From NCBI RefSeq assembly GCF_002504165.1, contig NZ_CP021409.1, positions 1-64,000 on the forward strand: 64,000 nucleotides of DNA. Reading direction: 5' to 3'. The notes under the pieces were generated by a model. The model was not told where the DNA came from. It did no database searches and saw only the letters and a program-made list of their open reading frames with translations. This DNA comes from Pacificitalea manganoxidans (GTDB taxonomy: Bacteria; Pseudomonadota; Alphaproteobacteria; Rhodobacterales; Rhodobacteraceae). Position 1 is the stretch's first letter. Every line of letters starts with the position of its first letter. Position numbers and translations under genes: made by a program. Below are positions 17,981 through 26,126 of this stretch, one piece after another.

Positions 17981-19756
17981 TCAGCCTGTGGTGGCGGCTT
18001 GCTTTTGATCGGTCTGGACGGTGGTGGTCAGGGCGCTGACCAGCGCGGGCGGATAGCCGGGCGCGGTCTCCACCTCGACAACGGCGACGCCGCCCGCCTG
18101 TGTGATGGCGATGGCATCCTTGAAGGTCTGGCAAAGCGCGCCCGCATCCTCGACCGGGCCGAACGCGGTGCAGCCTTGCGCCCGCGCCATATCGGCCAAG
18201 GCGATGCCGGGATCGGTCATCTGGATGCCTACGCCCTTATTGGCGACATCGCGCCCGCGCATCCGCGCGACTTTTTCCTGATGCACTTCGTCATTGTAGA
18301 AGGATCGGTTGTTCGCGATCACCAACAACAGCGGAATGCGGTGATGCACGGCTGTCCAAAGCGCGGTGACACCCATAAGGAAATCGCCATCGCCGCAGAT
18401 CGCGACCGGCACCCGGTCCGAGCCCATGTCACGCAGGGCCAGCGCGGCACCGATGGCGTGCCCCGGCCCGGCGCCCAGCCCGCCCCCGCCATCGGAGCCG
18501 AGATAGTCGAGCGGCTCGCGGAACGGCCAGAACGTGCCATCCCATGACAGCGTCACATGGGTCAGCGTGGCCGGCAGATCGCCGAGCGCGGCTTGCAGCT
18601 CGGACGCGATCCGCGCCACATCGATGCGGGTGCCGTCCGGCTTTGGCGGCGTCTGCGGGACCGCGCGGTAGCTCTCCCCGCGTGGCAGCGCCATTTCGTC
18701 CAGCAGATCGGCGGTAAAGATGTCAGGCTCCGCCCCGATCATCAGATCGGCGGGCGGATGCGCCTGATGATCCATCGACCAGCCATTATGGCTATGGGGG
18801 TCCAGCGTGACGCGGATGACCTGCGCCGTGTCAGCAGGCGCCGCGATATCGAGCGCGCCCTTCAGATCGACCCAATCGAGCGCCAGCACGGCATCCGCCG
18901 CCGCCAGCGCGGCGCGCGCCTCTGCCCCCCGCCCCCCGCGCAGGTCGCCCACATAGGCGGGATGATCCGTCGGAAAGGCGGCGGCGACTTTCGTATCGGT
19001 GATGACCTGAGCGCCCAACCCTTCGGCCAGCGCGATCCGGTCCTGCCACGCCGCCGACCCGCGCGACACCCGCCCGGCAAGGATGACGATGCGCTTGGCC
19101 TGCGACAGCCTCTGCGCCGCATCGCGCAGGTTCGCGCGGCTGGCGCCGCTGCTGGGGATCTCCAGAAACCGGGCGGCCTCGGCAAGCGGCTGGTCCGGGG
19201 CCGGGCCTTCCTGCGTTTCGGTGTCGAAATTGATATAGACCGGACCCTGCGGGGCGCTACGCGACAGAACCGTGCCGCGCAACACGGCCTCCCGCGCCGC
19301 CGCCACGGAGGCAGGCTGCGCATCCCATTTCACATAGGACCGCACCAGCGCGCCCTGATCGGCGGAGGTGTGGATCCAGTCGATCCAAGGCCGCCGCTGC
19401 GCCGCATCGACAGGCCCGGTCGCCCCTAGGACAAGCACCGGCATCCGGTCGCACCACGCGTTGAAAATCGCCATGGTCGCGTGCATCAGCCCGACATTGG
19501 AATGCACCGCCGCCGCCATGGGCCGACCCGTCACCTTGGCATAGCCATGCGCGATGGCGACGGCGTGTTCTTCGTGCAGGCATAGCAGGATTTCGGGGGC
19601 GCGGTTGCCGAGATGGTTGACGAGACTGTCGTGCAACCCGCGAAAACTGGCGCCGGGGTTCAGCGCGACATAGGGAATGGCACAGTCCCGCAGGGTTTCG
19701 GCGATCACATCGCTGCCGAACCGACCCGCGGACAAGGGCACCGTTTCGCCGGTCAT
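17981..19756 (-). CDS. thiamine-diphosphate-dependent decarboxylase/synthase-like enzyme
   Basis: A 591-residue ThDP enzyme of the acetolactate synthase/benzoylformate decarboxylase superfamily. The N-terminal catalytic Glu is in LHEEHAVAIAHGYAK. The cofactor motif GDGDFLMGV...VIANN near residues 460-490 is intact. A central Rossmann-like domain lies between them. The ATG at 19756 overlaps the aldolase stop (ATGA). In this operon, with an aldehyde dehydrogenase downstream, decarboxylation of a 2-keto acid to an aldehyde is the simplest role, but ligation or oxidation chemistry cannot be excluded. Confidence 0.82.
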   Translation of the reverse strand: MTGETVPLSAGRFGSDVIAETLRDCAIPYVALNPGASFRGLHDSLVNHLGNRAPEILLCLHEEHAVAIAHGYAKVTGRPMAAAVHSNVGLMHATMAIFNAWCDRMPVLVLGATGPVDAAQRRPWIDWIHTSADQGALVRSYVKWDAQPASVAAAREAVLRGTVLSRSAPQGPVYINFDTETQEGPAPDQPLAEAARFLEIPSSGASRANLRDAAQRLSQAKRIVILAGRVSRGSAAWQDRIALAEGLGAQVITDTKVAAAFPTDHPAYVGDLRGGRGAEARAALAAADAVLALDWVDLKGALDIAAPADTAQVIRVTLDPHSHNGWSMDHQAHPPADLMIGAEPDIFTADLLDEMALPRGESYRAVPQTPPKPDGTRIDVARIASELQAALGDLPATLTHVTLSWDGTFWPFREPLDYLGSDGGGGLGAGPGHAIGAALALRDMGSDRVPVAICGDGDFLMGVTALWTAVHHRIPLLLVIANNRSFYNDEVHQEKVARMRGRDVANKGVGIQMTDPGIALADMARAQGCTAFGPVEDAGALCQTFKDAIAITQAGGVAVVEVETAPGYPPALVSALTTTVQTDQKQAATTG

Positions 19757-20496
19757 GTGTCGGACCCGGCATAGGTATGCGCCATGCCTGCGCGTCGGCA
19801 CCAGAATTGCCAGGCCCGGTCATATCCTTCGCCCGGCTTGGCATCGGCCAGACGCGATTGGATCAGGTCGATCTCCCCATCGGTCAGATGCTTTATCTCA
19901 CCCAGTGAGGACGCGCTGATTTGCAGCTTGGCGTTCACCTCCAGATAGACGGCGGTGTAAACCGCCTCCCGGACCGAACGCCCAACCACCGTCGATCCAT
20001 GCCCCCGCATCAACGCGCAGGTTCCGCTGTCCAGCACGTCGGCGAAATCCTCGCCCATCTCGTTGGACGAAATTAGCAGGTTGGTATCCCCGAATGTCGT
20101 CTGGGCGTCCCACACCGGCACGTCTTTGCCCAGCACGGCGCTGCTATGAAGCAGCGGCCGCAGCTTGGCTTCGGTCACGGTGAACGGGATGACGCTGTGC
20201 GAATGGCTGTGCACGACCGAGCGGACATCCTCGCGGGCGGCATAGAGCGCACCGTGGATGAAGCGCTCCAGAAACGGCTTGCGCCCGTCATCGCCCACCG
20301 GCGTGCCGTCGAGTTCAAACTCCATGATGTCATCATGTTCGACCAGTTCGGGCGGCTGCGCACGGGCCAGCAGGAACCGGTCGTCCCGGTCGGGATGGCG
20401 CGCGCTCACATGGCCGAATGCGTCACAGATGCCCTCAGCCGCAAGGATACGGCTCCCGGTCACGAGATCGTCGATGACTTCCGCGAGTACGGACAT
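19753..20496 (-). CDS. class II aldolase/adducin-family protein
   Basis: A 247-residue protein of the fuculose-phosphate aldolase/adducin fold. Metal-binding histidines lie in VVHSHSHSV and MRGHGSTVVG. Relatives are sugar-phosphate aldolases, but some are decarboxylases acting on hydroxylated aromatic or pyridine dicarboxylates. It is the first gene of a minus-strand operon running to the amidohydrolase, with a candidate IclR operator 88 bp upstream. No sugar-phosphate enzymes accompany it, so an aldol cleavage or decarboxylation in aromatic-acid breakdown seems likelier. Confidence 0.8.
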   Translation of the reverse strand: MSVLAEVIDDLVTGSRILAAEGICDAFGHVSARHPDRDDRFLLARAQPPELVEHDDIMEFELDGTPVGDDGRKPFLERFIHGALYAAREDVRSVVHSHSHSVIPFTVTEAKLRPLLHSSAVLGKDVPVWDAQTTFGDTNLLISSNEMGEDFADVLDSGTCALMRGHGSTVVGRSVREAVYTAVYLEVNAKLQISASSLGEIKHLTDGEIDLIQSRLADAKPGEGYDRAWQFWCRRAGMAHTYAGSDT

Positions 20497-20583
20497 GCGT
20501 CTCCTCCCAAAGCGCGAGCTGTCGTGCTCTACAGCGCAACACTACGAACGGGAGACTTGTTGTCAACTAACTCTTGGGCATTT

Positions 20584-20596
20584 TCTCATAATGAGA
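20584..20596. promoter_or_regulatory. candidate IclR operator 1
   Basis: Palindrome TCTCAT-A-ATGAGA in an AT-rich stretch, 88 bp upstream of the class II aldolase start. A related repeat lies upstream of the FAD hydroxylase at 21432. Confidence 0.5.
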
Positions 20597-20610
20597 GAAT
20601 TACTTATTTT

Positions 20611-21348
20611 CTACTGAGAGGCGCTTGTCACCACGCGGGCGCAGAACAGGATGCGTTTGCCCAACGCCTCGCGGCGCTCGTCCGACAGGCCGGTCTCTGG
20701 GATCGTCAGGCTCAGGCTGGCGCTGATCTCGTCGCCGCGCCCAAAGACCGGCGCCGCGATGCCGGTCACGCCGGGCGTCACCTGCCCCTCGGTGGTGACC
20801 CAGCCATTCTGCCGCATCGCCCTGAGATTGGCGCGCAGCTCCGTCAGCGATGACCCAAGCCCCGCATCCTCCAGCGCCTCCGGCATCTGATCGTAGAGCT
20901 TCGCCAGCTGATGGCTGGGAAAGTGCATCAGGATCGCCAGCGACGCGGCCCCGCGCAGCAGCGGACGCGCGCGGCCACGCTCGTAATTACTGGAAAAATG
21001 CGTGGTGCTGGCCTCTTGATGCACACAGAGCACGCGATCGCGATAGCGGCGGCACAGCAGGCTGACGCCCGCCTCCTCGCGCACGATCTCTCCCATCAGG
21101 GGTCGGGCCGCGCGGATCAGCGGATCGGTGGCACGGATCTGGTGGTCGAATTCGATGATCCGAGGCCCCAGCCGATAGACCGATTCCGTCACCGTCATCA
21201 GCAGCCCGGCATCCACCAGCAGCTTGATATGCCGGTAAAGCGTCGAGCGCCCGCATTCGATCCGGGCGCCGATTTCATCGAAGGTCCATTCAGGTTGCTC
21301 CAGATCGAATAGGTCGAGGACCGAGAGCATTCGTTCATTGCTTAACAT
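20611..21348 (-). CDS. IclR-family transcriptional regulator
   Basis: A 245-residue regulator with an N-terminal winged helix (NERMLSVLDLF, then IECGRSTLYRHIKLL) and a C-terminal IclR effector domain. I chose ATG 21348 because GAGG lies five bases upstream and the domain begins there; a GTG at 21402 has no visible ribosome site. It sits between the aldolase-led operon and the divergent FAD hydroxylase operon, and both promoter regions carry a TCTCAT/ATGAGA-type repeat. It probably controls both units in response to an aromatic-type acid. Confidence 0.85.
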   Translation of the reverse strand: MLSNERMLSVLDLFDLEQPEWTFDEIGARIECGRSTLYRHIKLLVDAGLLMTVTESVYRLGPRIIEFDHQIRATDPLIRAARPLMGEIVREEAGVSLLCRRYRDRVLCVHQEASTTHFSSNYERGRARPLLRGAASLAILMHFPSHQLAKLYDQMPEALEDAGLGSSLTELRANLRAMRQNGWVTTEGQVTPGVTGIAAPVFGRGDEISASLSLTIPETGLSDERREALGKRILFCARVVTSASQ

Positions 21349-21431
21349 CTCAACCTCATCGTTTGGCGCGCCCTGTGTCCGTTCTTTTACGGGGTCTGAC
21401 ACGAGCGAACAATCGCCGATATTGTATGCAA

Positions 21432-21446
21432 TCCCATAATATGAGA
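21432..21446. promoter_or_regulatory. candidate IclR operator 2
   Basis: Inverted repeat TCCCAT-AAT-ATGAGA with one arm mismatch, 76 bp upstream of the FAD hydroxylase start. The spacer is three bases against one at 20584, so equivalence is uncertain. Confidence 0.4.
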
Positions 21447-21521
21447 TTCAGTGCGGTATCTCTTGACCTGAATAATCCGCCTCTGTAGGTTTTCGGAAAT
21501 TGCAGCAGTGGGGGCGAAGAC

Positions 21522-23168
21522 TTGGCCATCAATACGGATGTCTTGATCGTGGGCGCGGGGCCGGTTGGCCTGACCATGGCTGTGGCGCTTGGGCAGCAGG
21601 GCGTGAACTGCACGCTGGTCGAGCGTAAGGAACAGCCGGAATTTTTGCCGAAAATGGAGCGGTGCAACGCCCGCACGATGGAGATTTTTCGCCGCATGGG
21701 GCTGACCGGGCGGGTGCGGGACGCGGGTCTGGACGAAGATGTCCCGATGGATGTCTACATCGTCAAGACCATGACCGAAGCGCCGCTGCTGCATCTCGAT
21801 TATCCGTCGGTCGCCGAGGCGCGCGCCGAAATCGAGGCAAGCGAGGACACGTCGCAACCGGCAGAACCCTATCAGCTTATCTCGCAATACACGCTGGAAC
21901 CGCTGCTGAAATCCGTGGCGGAGGAGCTTCCTTCCGTCCGGGTGATGTATGGCGCGGAGTTCGAGGAATTTCGCCAAGACGCCACCGGCGTCACCACCGT
22001 CATCCGCACGCAGGCCGGGGCCGAGGAAATCCGCTCGCGCTACATGGTGGGGTGTGACGGCGGCTCCAGCCGGGTGCGCAAGGCGCTTGGCATCCGTCTG
22101 CGCGGCGAAGGCGACATTCTGCGGCTGCGTCAGGCGCTGTATCGGTGCGATGAATTGTTCGACCGCCTGCCGCTGGAAAACGGCCCCGGCAAGGGGCGGC
22201 ATTATCACGTCGCGGACGGGCAATCCTCGTTCCTGATTATGCAGGACTCGTCGCGCCACTGGACATTGCACGCGCAGGTCGAAAACGACGCGCAGATGGC
22301 CGACCAGTTCGAAAAGGTCGTCGGTGTGCCCGTGGATTACGAAATGCTCTATGTCGGCGAGTGGAAGCAGAACCTGCTCCTCGCGGATCGCTACGGGGCG
22401 GGCCGGGTGTTCTTGGCTGGCGATGCGGTGCATCTGGTGATCCCCACCGGCGGGCTGGGGATGAATACCGGGGTCGGTGACGCCGTGGACCTGTCGTGGA
22501 AGCTGGCCGCGACATTGCAGGGATGGGCGGGGCCGAACCTTCTGCGGTCTTACGAGGTCGAGCGGCGTCAGGTCGGCGATCGCAATGTCGGCGCGTCGCG
22601 ATATGCCTCGCTCGGGCGGCGGAAATGGCGCGGGCTCTACACCCCGGAAATGGAGCAGGACACCGCGCGCGGCGAGGACCTGCGCGGGCAGCTTGCCGCC
22701 GTGGCCGATGTCGAGCAGCGCAAGACGAACGAGATGATCGGCGCCGAACTTGGCTATCGCTATGTCGACAGCCCGGTGATCTGGGATGAGCCCGGCGGCC
22801 CGGAGCAACGGTTTCGCACCTACGACCCCACCGCATGGACCGGCGTGCGCCTGCCGCATTGCTGGGTCACCGAAGGCAAGTCGCTACAGGATCTCGTCGG
22901 TCCGGGCTACACAGTGCTGCGGCTGGGGCGGGACGCGCCGGACGCCACCGCGCTGGTCGACGCGCTGCGGGCCCGTGGCGCCCCGGTAGAGGCACGAGAG
23001 GTGCCCGACGACAGGCTTCGCGCGCTGTATGGGCGCGGTCTTTTCCTGATCCGACCGGATTTGCATATCGTCTGGCGGGGTGATGCCCTGCCTGCGGACG
23101 TCTCGGCGCTTGCCGCCGTCGCGACCGGACATCCAGTGGAGGGGATGTCCCGCGCGCACGCGTCCTGA
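21522..23168 (+). CDS. FAD-dependent aromatic hydroxylase (PheA/MhpA-like)
   Basis: A 548-residue group A flavoprotein monooxygenase. It has the N-terminal FAD motif VGAGPVGL, the DG motif VGCDGGSSRVRKALG, and the GD motif FLAGDAVHLVIPTGGLGMNTGVGDA. A C-terminal thioredoxin-like domain of about 130 residues fits the phenol hydroxylase branch. The start is TTG with GGGGGCGAAG upstream. It leads a plus-strand operon with a TAXI-TRAP importer and probably hydroxylates an imported aromatic or heteroaromatic acid. No ring-cleavage dioxygenase is seen in the window. Confidence 0.85.
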   Translation: MAINTDVLIVGAGPVGLTMAVALGQQGVNCTLVERKEQPEFLPKMERCNARTMEIFRRMGLTGRVRDAGLDEDVPMDVYIVKTMTEAPLLHLDYPSVAEARAEIEASEDTSQPAEPYQLISQYTLEPLLKSVAEELPSVRVMYGAEFEEFRQDATGVTTVIRTQAGAEEIRSRYMVGCDGGSSRVRKALGIRLRGEGDILRLRQALYRCDELFDRLPLENGPGKGRHYHVADGQSSFLIMQDSSRHWTLHAQVENDAQMADQFEKVVGVPVDYEMLYVGEWKQNLLLADRYGAGRVFLAGDAVHLVIPTGGLGMNTGVGDAVDLSWKLAATLQGWAGPNLLRSYEVERRQVGDRNVGASRYASLGRRKWRGLYTPEMEQDTARGEDLRGQLAAVADVEQRKTNEMIGAELGYRYVDSPVIWDEPGGPEQRFRTYDPTAWTGVRLPHCWVTEGKSLQDLVGPGYTVLRLGRDAPDATALVDALRARGAPVEAREVPDDRLRALYGRGLFLIRPDLHIVWRGDALPADVSALAAVATGHPVEGMSRAHAS

Positions 23169-23231
23169 CACGCGACCAACGCGGCCCCCGGTCAGGGTTC
23201 AGCCGCCGGACATAACAAGGGAGGAAAGTTC

Positions 23232-24179
23232 ATGAGGAATATTATCGCATTGGCCACCGCGGCCGTGCTGAGCTTCGGCGTCGTGGCCGAGGCTCAGGTC
23301 GCGTCCATCGGCACCACGAAAGGCGGCGCCATCGCACAGATCGGCGATGCCGTCGCAGCGGTCGTCTCGCGCGATGCGGGCTTCCAGATGCGCCCGCAGA
23401 AAATGAGCGGCACGCAACAATACATCGCCGCCGTCGATATGGGGCGGGTGGATTTCGGTGTCTCGAACGTCATGCAGTATTACATGGCGCAAAGCGGCAC
23501 CGGTCTGGCCGAAGGCCAAGCCTTCGAAAACCTGCGGCTGGTGGCGACGCTCGTGCCCTTCACGCAAGGCATCATCGTGCGCGCCGAATCCGATGTGCAA
23601 TCGGTCGCCGATCTCAAAGGGCTGCGCATTCCCGCAGGCTACGGCAGCTCGCCGCTGTTCGATACGTTCTGGCGCGCGTTTCTTGAGACTGCCGATCTGT
23701 CCTATGACGACGTGACCGAGGTGCCCGTGGCCTCGCTCCCCAAAAGCTGGGACGCCTTTAAACAAGGGCAGGTCGATGCGGTGATCGCCGCTGCCGGATC
23801 GGGCGCGGTGCAGGAAATGAACGTCATGATCGATGGCGGCATCCGCTACATCCCCATCGAGACCAGCGACGCGCTGTTGGCTGCACTGCCCAAAACCCGG
23901 ATCGAGCCGATCGAAACCTCCGATGCGCTTGTCGGCGTCGGCGATGACAATGTGATGCACCGCTACGAGGTGGTGCTGTTCGCAAATGCCGACCTCGACG
24001 AAGAGACGGTCTATCAGACGGTCAAGGCCATCGCGGACAACACCGAAGCGCTGCAAGCGTCCTCGCCGCTCTGGAATGATTACGACCCCGCCGACCTCGC
24101 GCATGACTATGAACTGGAATACCACCCCGGCGCCGTGCGCTACTTCCGCGAGGCCGGACTGATGGACGCCAACGGGTAA
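23232..24179 (+). CDS. TAXI-family TRAP transporter solute-binding protein
   Basis: A 315-residue periplasmic receptor with a Sec signal (cleavage near AEAQVAS) and the TAXI-type body: SIGTTKGG, MSGTQQYIAAVDMGRVDFGVSN and LKGLRIPAGYGSS. It delivers a substrate to the fused TRAP permease downstream. It has a good GGAGG-like ribosome site. The neighbour hydroxylase suggests an aromatic or dicarboxylic acid ligand. Confidence 0.88.
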   Translation: MRNIIALATAAVLSFGVVAEAQVASIGTTKGGAIAQIGDAVAAVVSRDAGFQMRPQKMSGTQQYIAAVDMGRVDFGVSNVMQYYMAQSGTGLAEGQAFENLRLVATLVPFTQGIIVRAESDVQSVADLKGLRIPAGYGSSPLFDTFWRAFLETADLSYDDVTEVPVASLPKSWDAFKQGQVDAVIAAAGSGAVQEMNVMIDGGIRYIPIETSDALLAALPKTRIEPIETSDALVGVGDDNVMHRYEVVLFANADLDEETVYQTVKAIADNTEALQASSPLWNDYDPADLAHDYELEYHPGAVRYFREAGLMDANG

Positions 24180-24204
24180 CCCACACCCGACAGGAAGACC
24201 CAGA

Positions 24205-24231
24205 ACAGCGGGGGCCCAAAGCGTCCGCTGT
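24205..24231 (+). other. intercistronic hairpin after the TAXI gene
   Basis: Seven-base arms ACAGCGG / CCGCTGT with a 13-base loop, followed by CATTTT, 25 bp past the TAXI stop and before the permease. The weakest of the six hairpins of this kind. Confidence 0.5.
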
Positions 24232-24258
24232 CATTTTCCGAGGCTGAAGGGCATTGTC

Positions 24259-26073
24259 ATGAGAACCGAGCGCTTGACCCGCGTTCTGACGCGGACACTG
24301 GGTTTCGTGATCCCGGCGCTGGCCCTGTTCATGGCAGCCGAGGGCCCCATCCGGCTGGGCCTGCTGATCTACCCCGAACAGTTGATCGCGCTCGTTCTGG
24401 GGGCCTGCATCGCGGCGGGGCTTTTGCTGCGCTCCGGCACCGGCGGCACCCGCGATGCCGCGCCGCTCTTCGACATTGTGCTGGCGCTCGTCGCGCTTGG
24501 CGTCGGCCTGCATATCGCGATCCGCTTTCCGGTGCTGTCGCAGCAATTCTATTCCCACATCGGCGAAAGCACGGTCGCGGGCGTGCTTCTGGTCCCGCTG
24601 CTGATCGAGGCTCTGCGCCGCACGACCGGGTTGGGGCTGGTCGCGGTGGTCGGGCTGTTTTCCCTCTATGGGCTGCTGGCCGATCATGTGCCCGGCCAGC
24701 TTCAGGGGCGCGCCATCGTGCCGATGGATTTCCTCCCCTTTCTTGCCATCGACAGCACGGCGATTTTCGGCACGCCGCTACAGGTCGTCGTCAGCATCGT
24801 GATCATCTATGTGCTGCTGGGAAATCTGCTCAGCGTCACCGGCGGCTCGCAATGGTTCACCGATCTTGCCATCGCGCTGGTCGGGCGCAGCCGGGGCGGG
24901 GCGGCCAAGATCGCCATCGTCGCCTCGACCTTCTTTGGCTCGATCTCCGGCAGCGCCGTGGCCAATGTGGTTTCGACCGGGATCATCACCATTCCGCTGA
25001 TGAAAAAGGCCGGGTTTCACCCCCGCACCGCCGCCGCGTTCGAGGCCGTGGCCTCCACCGGCGGTCAGATCATGCCCCCGGTCATGGGCGCGGTGGCGTT
25101 TCTGATGGCCGAGTTTTTGCGGGTGAGCTACGGCGATGTGGTGGTGGCGGCGACGGTGCCCGCGCTGCTGTTCGTGTTCGCCATCCTCGTGCAGGCCGAT
25201 CTGGAAGCACGGCGCCGCAACCTGCCCCCCGTCCCCGAAGACATGATCCGCCCGGTGCGCGAGGTGCTGCGCGGCGGATGGTATTTCCCCCTGCCCTTCG
25301 CGGTTCTGATTGCCGCGCTGTTTGTATGGAATCGCTCCCCGGCGGAGGCCGCCCTTTATGCCGCGGGCACCCTTCTCGCCGCCAACATGGCCTTTGGCTA
25401 CGAAGGCAAACGCGCCAGTTTCGCCAGCGTGCTGCACGCGCTGATCGGCACGGGCAAAGGCTCGGTCGAGATCGTCGTGATCGGCGCCGTCGCCGGGATC
25501 GTCATCGCCATTCTGGAAAGCACGGGCCTTGGCTTTGGCCTGACCTTTACGCTGACGGAGCTGGGCCGCGACAGCCTGTTGCTGCTGCTGGTCCTGACCG
25601 CCGCGATCTGCGTCATCCTGGGCATGGGGATGCCGACGACCGGGATCTACCTGCTTGTCGTCACGCTCGCCGCGCCGCCCCTGATCGAACTGGGCATCGA
25701 CCCGATGGCCGCGCATCTCTTCATTCTGTATTTCGGACTGATGTCGATGATCTCCCCGCCCGTGGCAATCGCGGCCTTCACCGCGGCGAGCATCGCGGAA
25801 ACCAGCCCGATGCGCACGGCGGTGACAGCGGTGCGGATCGGCTGGCCGGTGTTCATCATCCCGTTCGTCTTCGTCTATTCGCCGGGGCTTTTGCTGCGCA
25901 GCAGCTGGCCCGCCAATCTGCTTGCGGTGGGCACGACCCTTATCGGGGTCTGGCTCTTCTCCATCGCGATCGCGGGCTACTTCCGAAGCGAACTGCGCCC
26001 CCATACCCGGCTGATCTGCCTTGCCCTGGCCGCCGCGTTCCTTTTCCCGATCCAAGTGCTGATGGGTGGCTAA
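24259..26073 (+). CDS. TRAP transporter fused permease (4TM/12TM)
   Basis: A 604-residue membrane protein joining a short DctQ-like part (about residues 1-170) to a DctM-like large permease (about 170-604), the usual partner of TAXI receptors. DctM-type segments visible include FFGSISGSAVANV, ASTGGQIMPPVMGA and GMGMPTTGIYLL. It takes up the TAXI ligand using the sodium or proton gradient. It is convergent with the bipartite aldehyde dehydrogenase gene. Confidence 0.9.
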   Translation: MRTERLTRVLTRTLGFVIPALALFMAAEGPIRLGLLIYPEQLIALVLGACIAAGLLLRSGTGGTRDAAPLFDIVLALVALGVGLHIAIRFPVLSQQFYSHIGESTVAGVLLVPLLIEALRRTTGLGLVAVVGLFSLYGLLADHVPGQLQGRAIVPMDFLPFLAIDSTAIFGTPLQVVVSIVIIYVLLGNLLSVTGGSQWFTDLAIALVGRSRGGAAKIAIVASTFFGSISGSAVANVVSTGIITIPLMKKAGFHPRTAAAFEAVASTGGQIMPPVMGAVAFLMAEFLRVSYGDVVVAATVPALLFVFAILVQADLEARRRNLPPVPEDMIRPVREVLRGGWYFPLPFAVLIAALFVWNRSPAEAALYAAGTLLAANMAFGYEGKRASFASVLHALIGTGKGSVEIVVIGAVAGIVIAILESTGLGFGLTFTLTELGRDSLLLLLVLTAAICVILGMGMPTTGIYLLVVTLAAPPLIELGIDPMAAHLFILYFGLMSMISPPVAIAAFTAASIAETSPMRTAVTAVRIGWPVFIIPFVFVYSPGLLLRSSWPANLLAVGTTLIGVWLFSIAIAGYFRSELRPHTRLICLALAAAFLFPIQVLMGG

Positions 26074-26088
26074 GCCGCCGCGCTATGG

Positions 26089-26119
26089 GACCGGCGCGCG
26101 CCATACACGCGCGCCGGTC
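26089..26119. terminator. strong hairpin between convergent operons
   Basis: Perfect 12-bp arms GACCGGCGCGCG / CGCGCGCCGGTC with a 7-base loop, lying between the TRAP permease stop and the bipartite aldehyde dehydrogenase stop. Likely bidirectional. Confidence 0.7.
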
Positions 26120-26126
26120 GCCCGTC

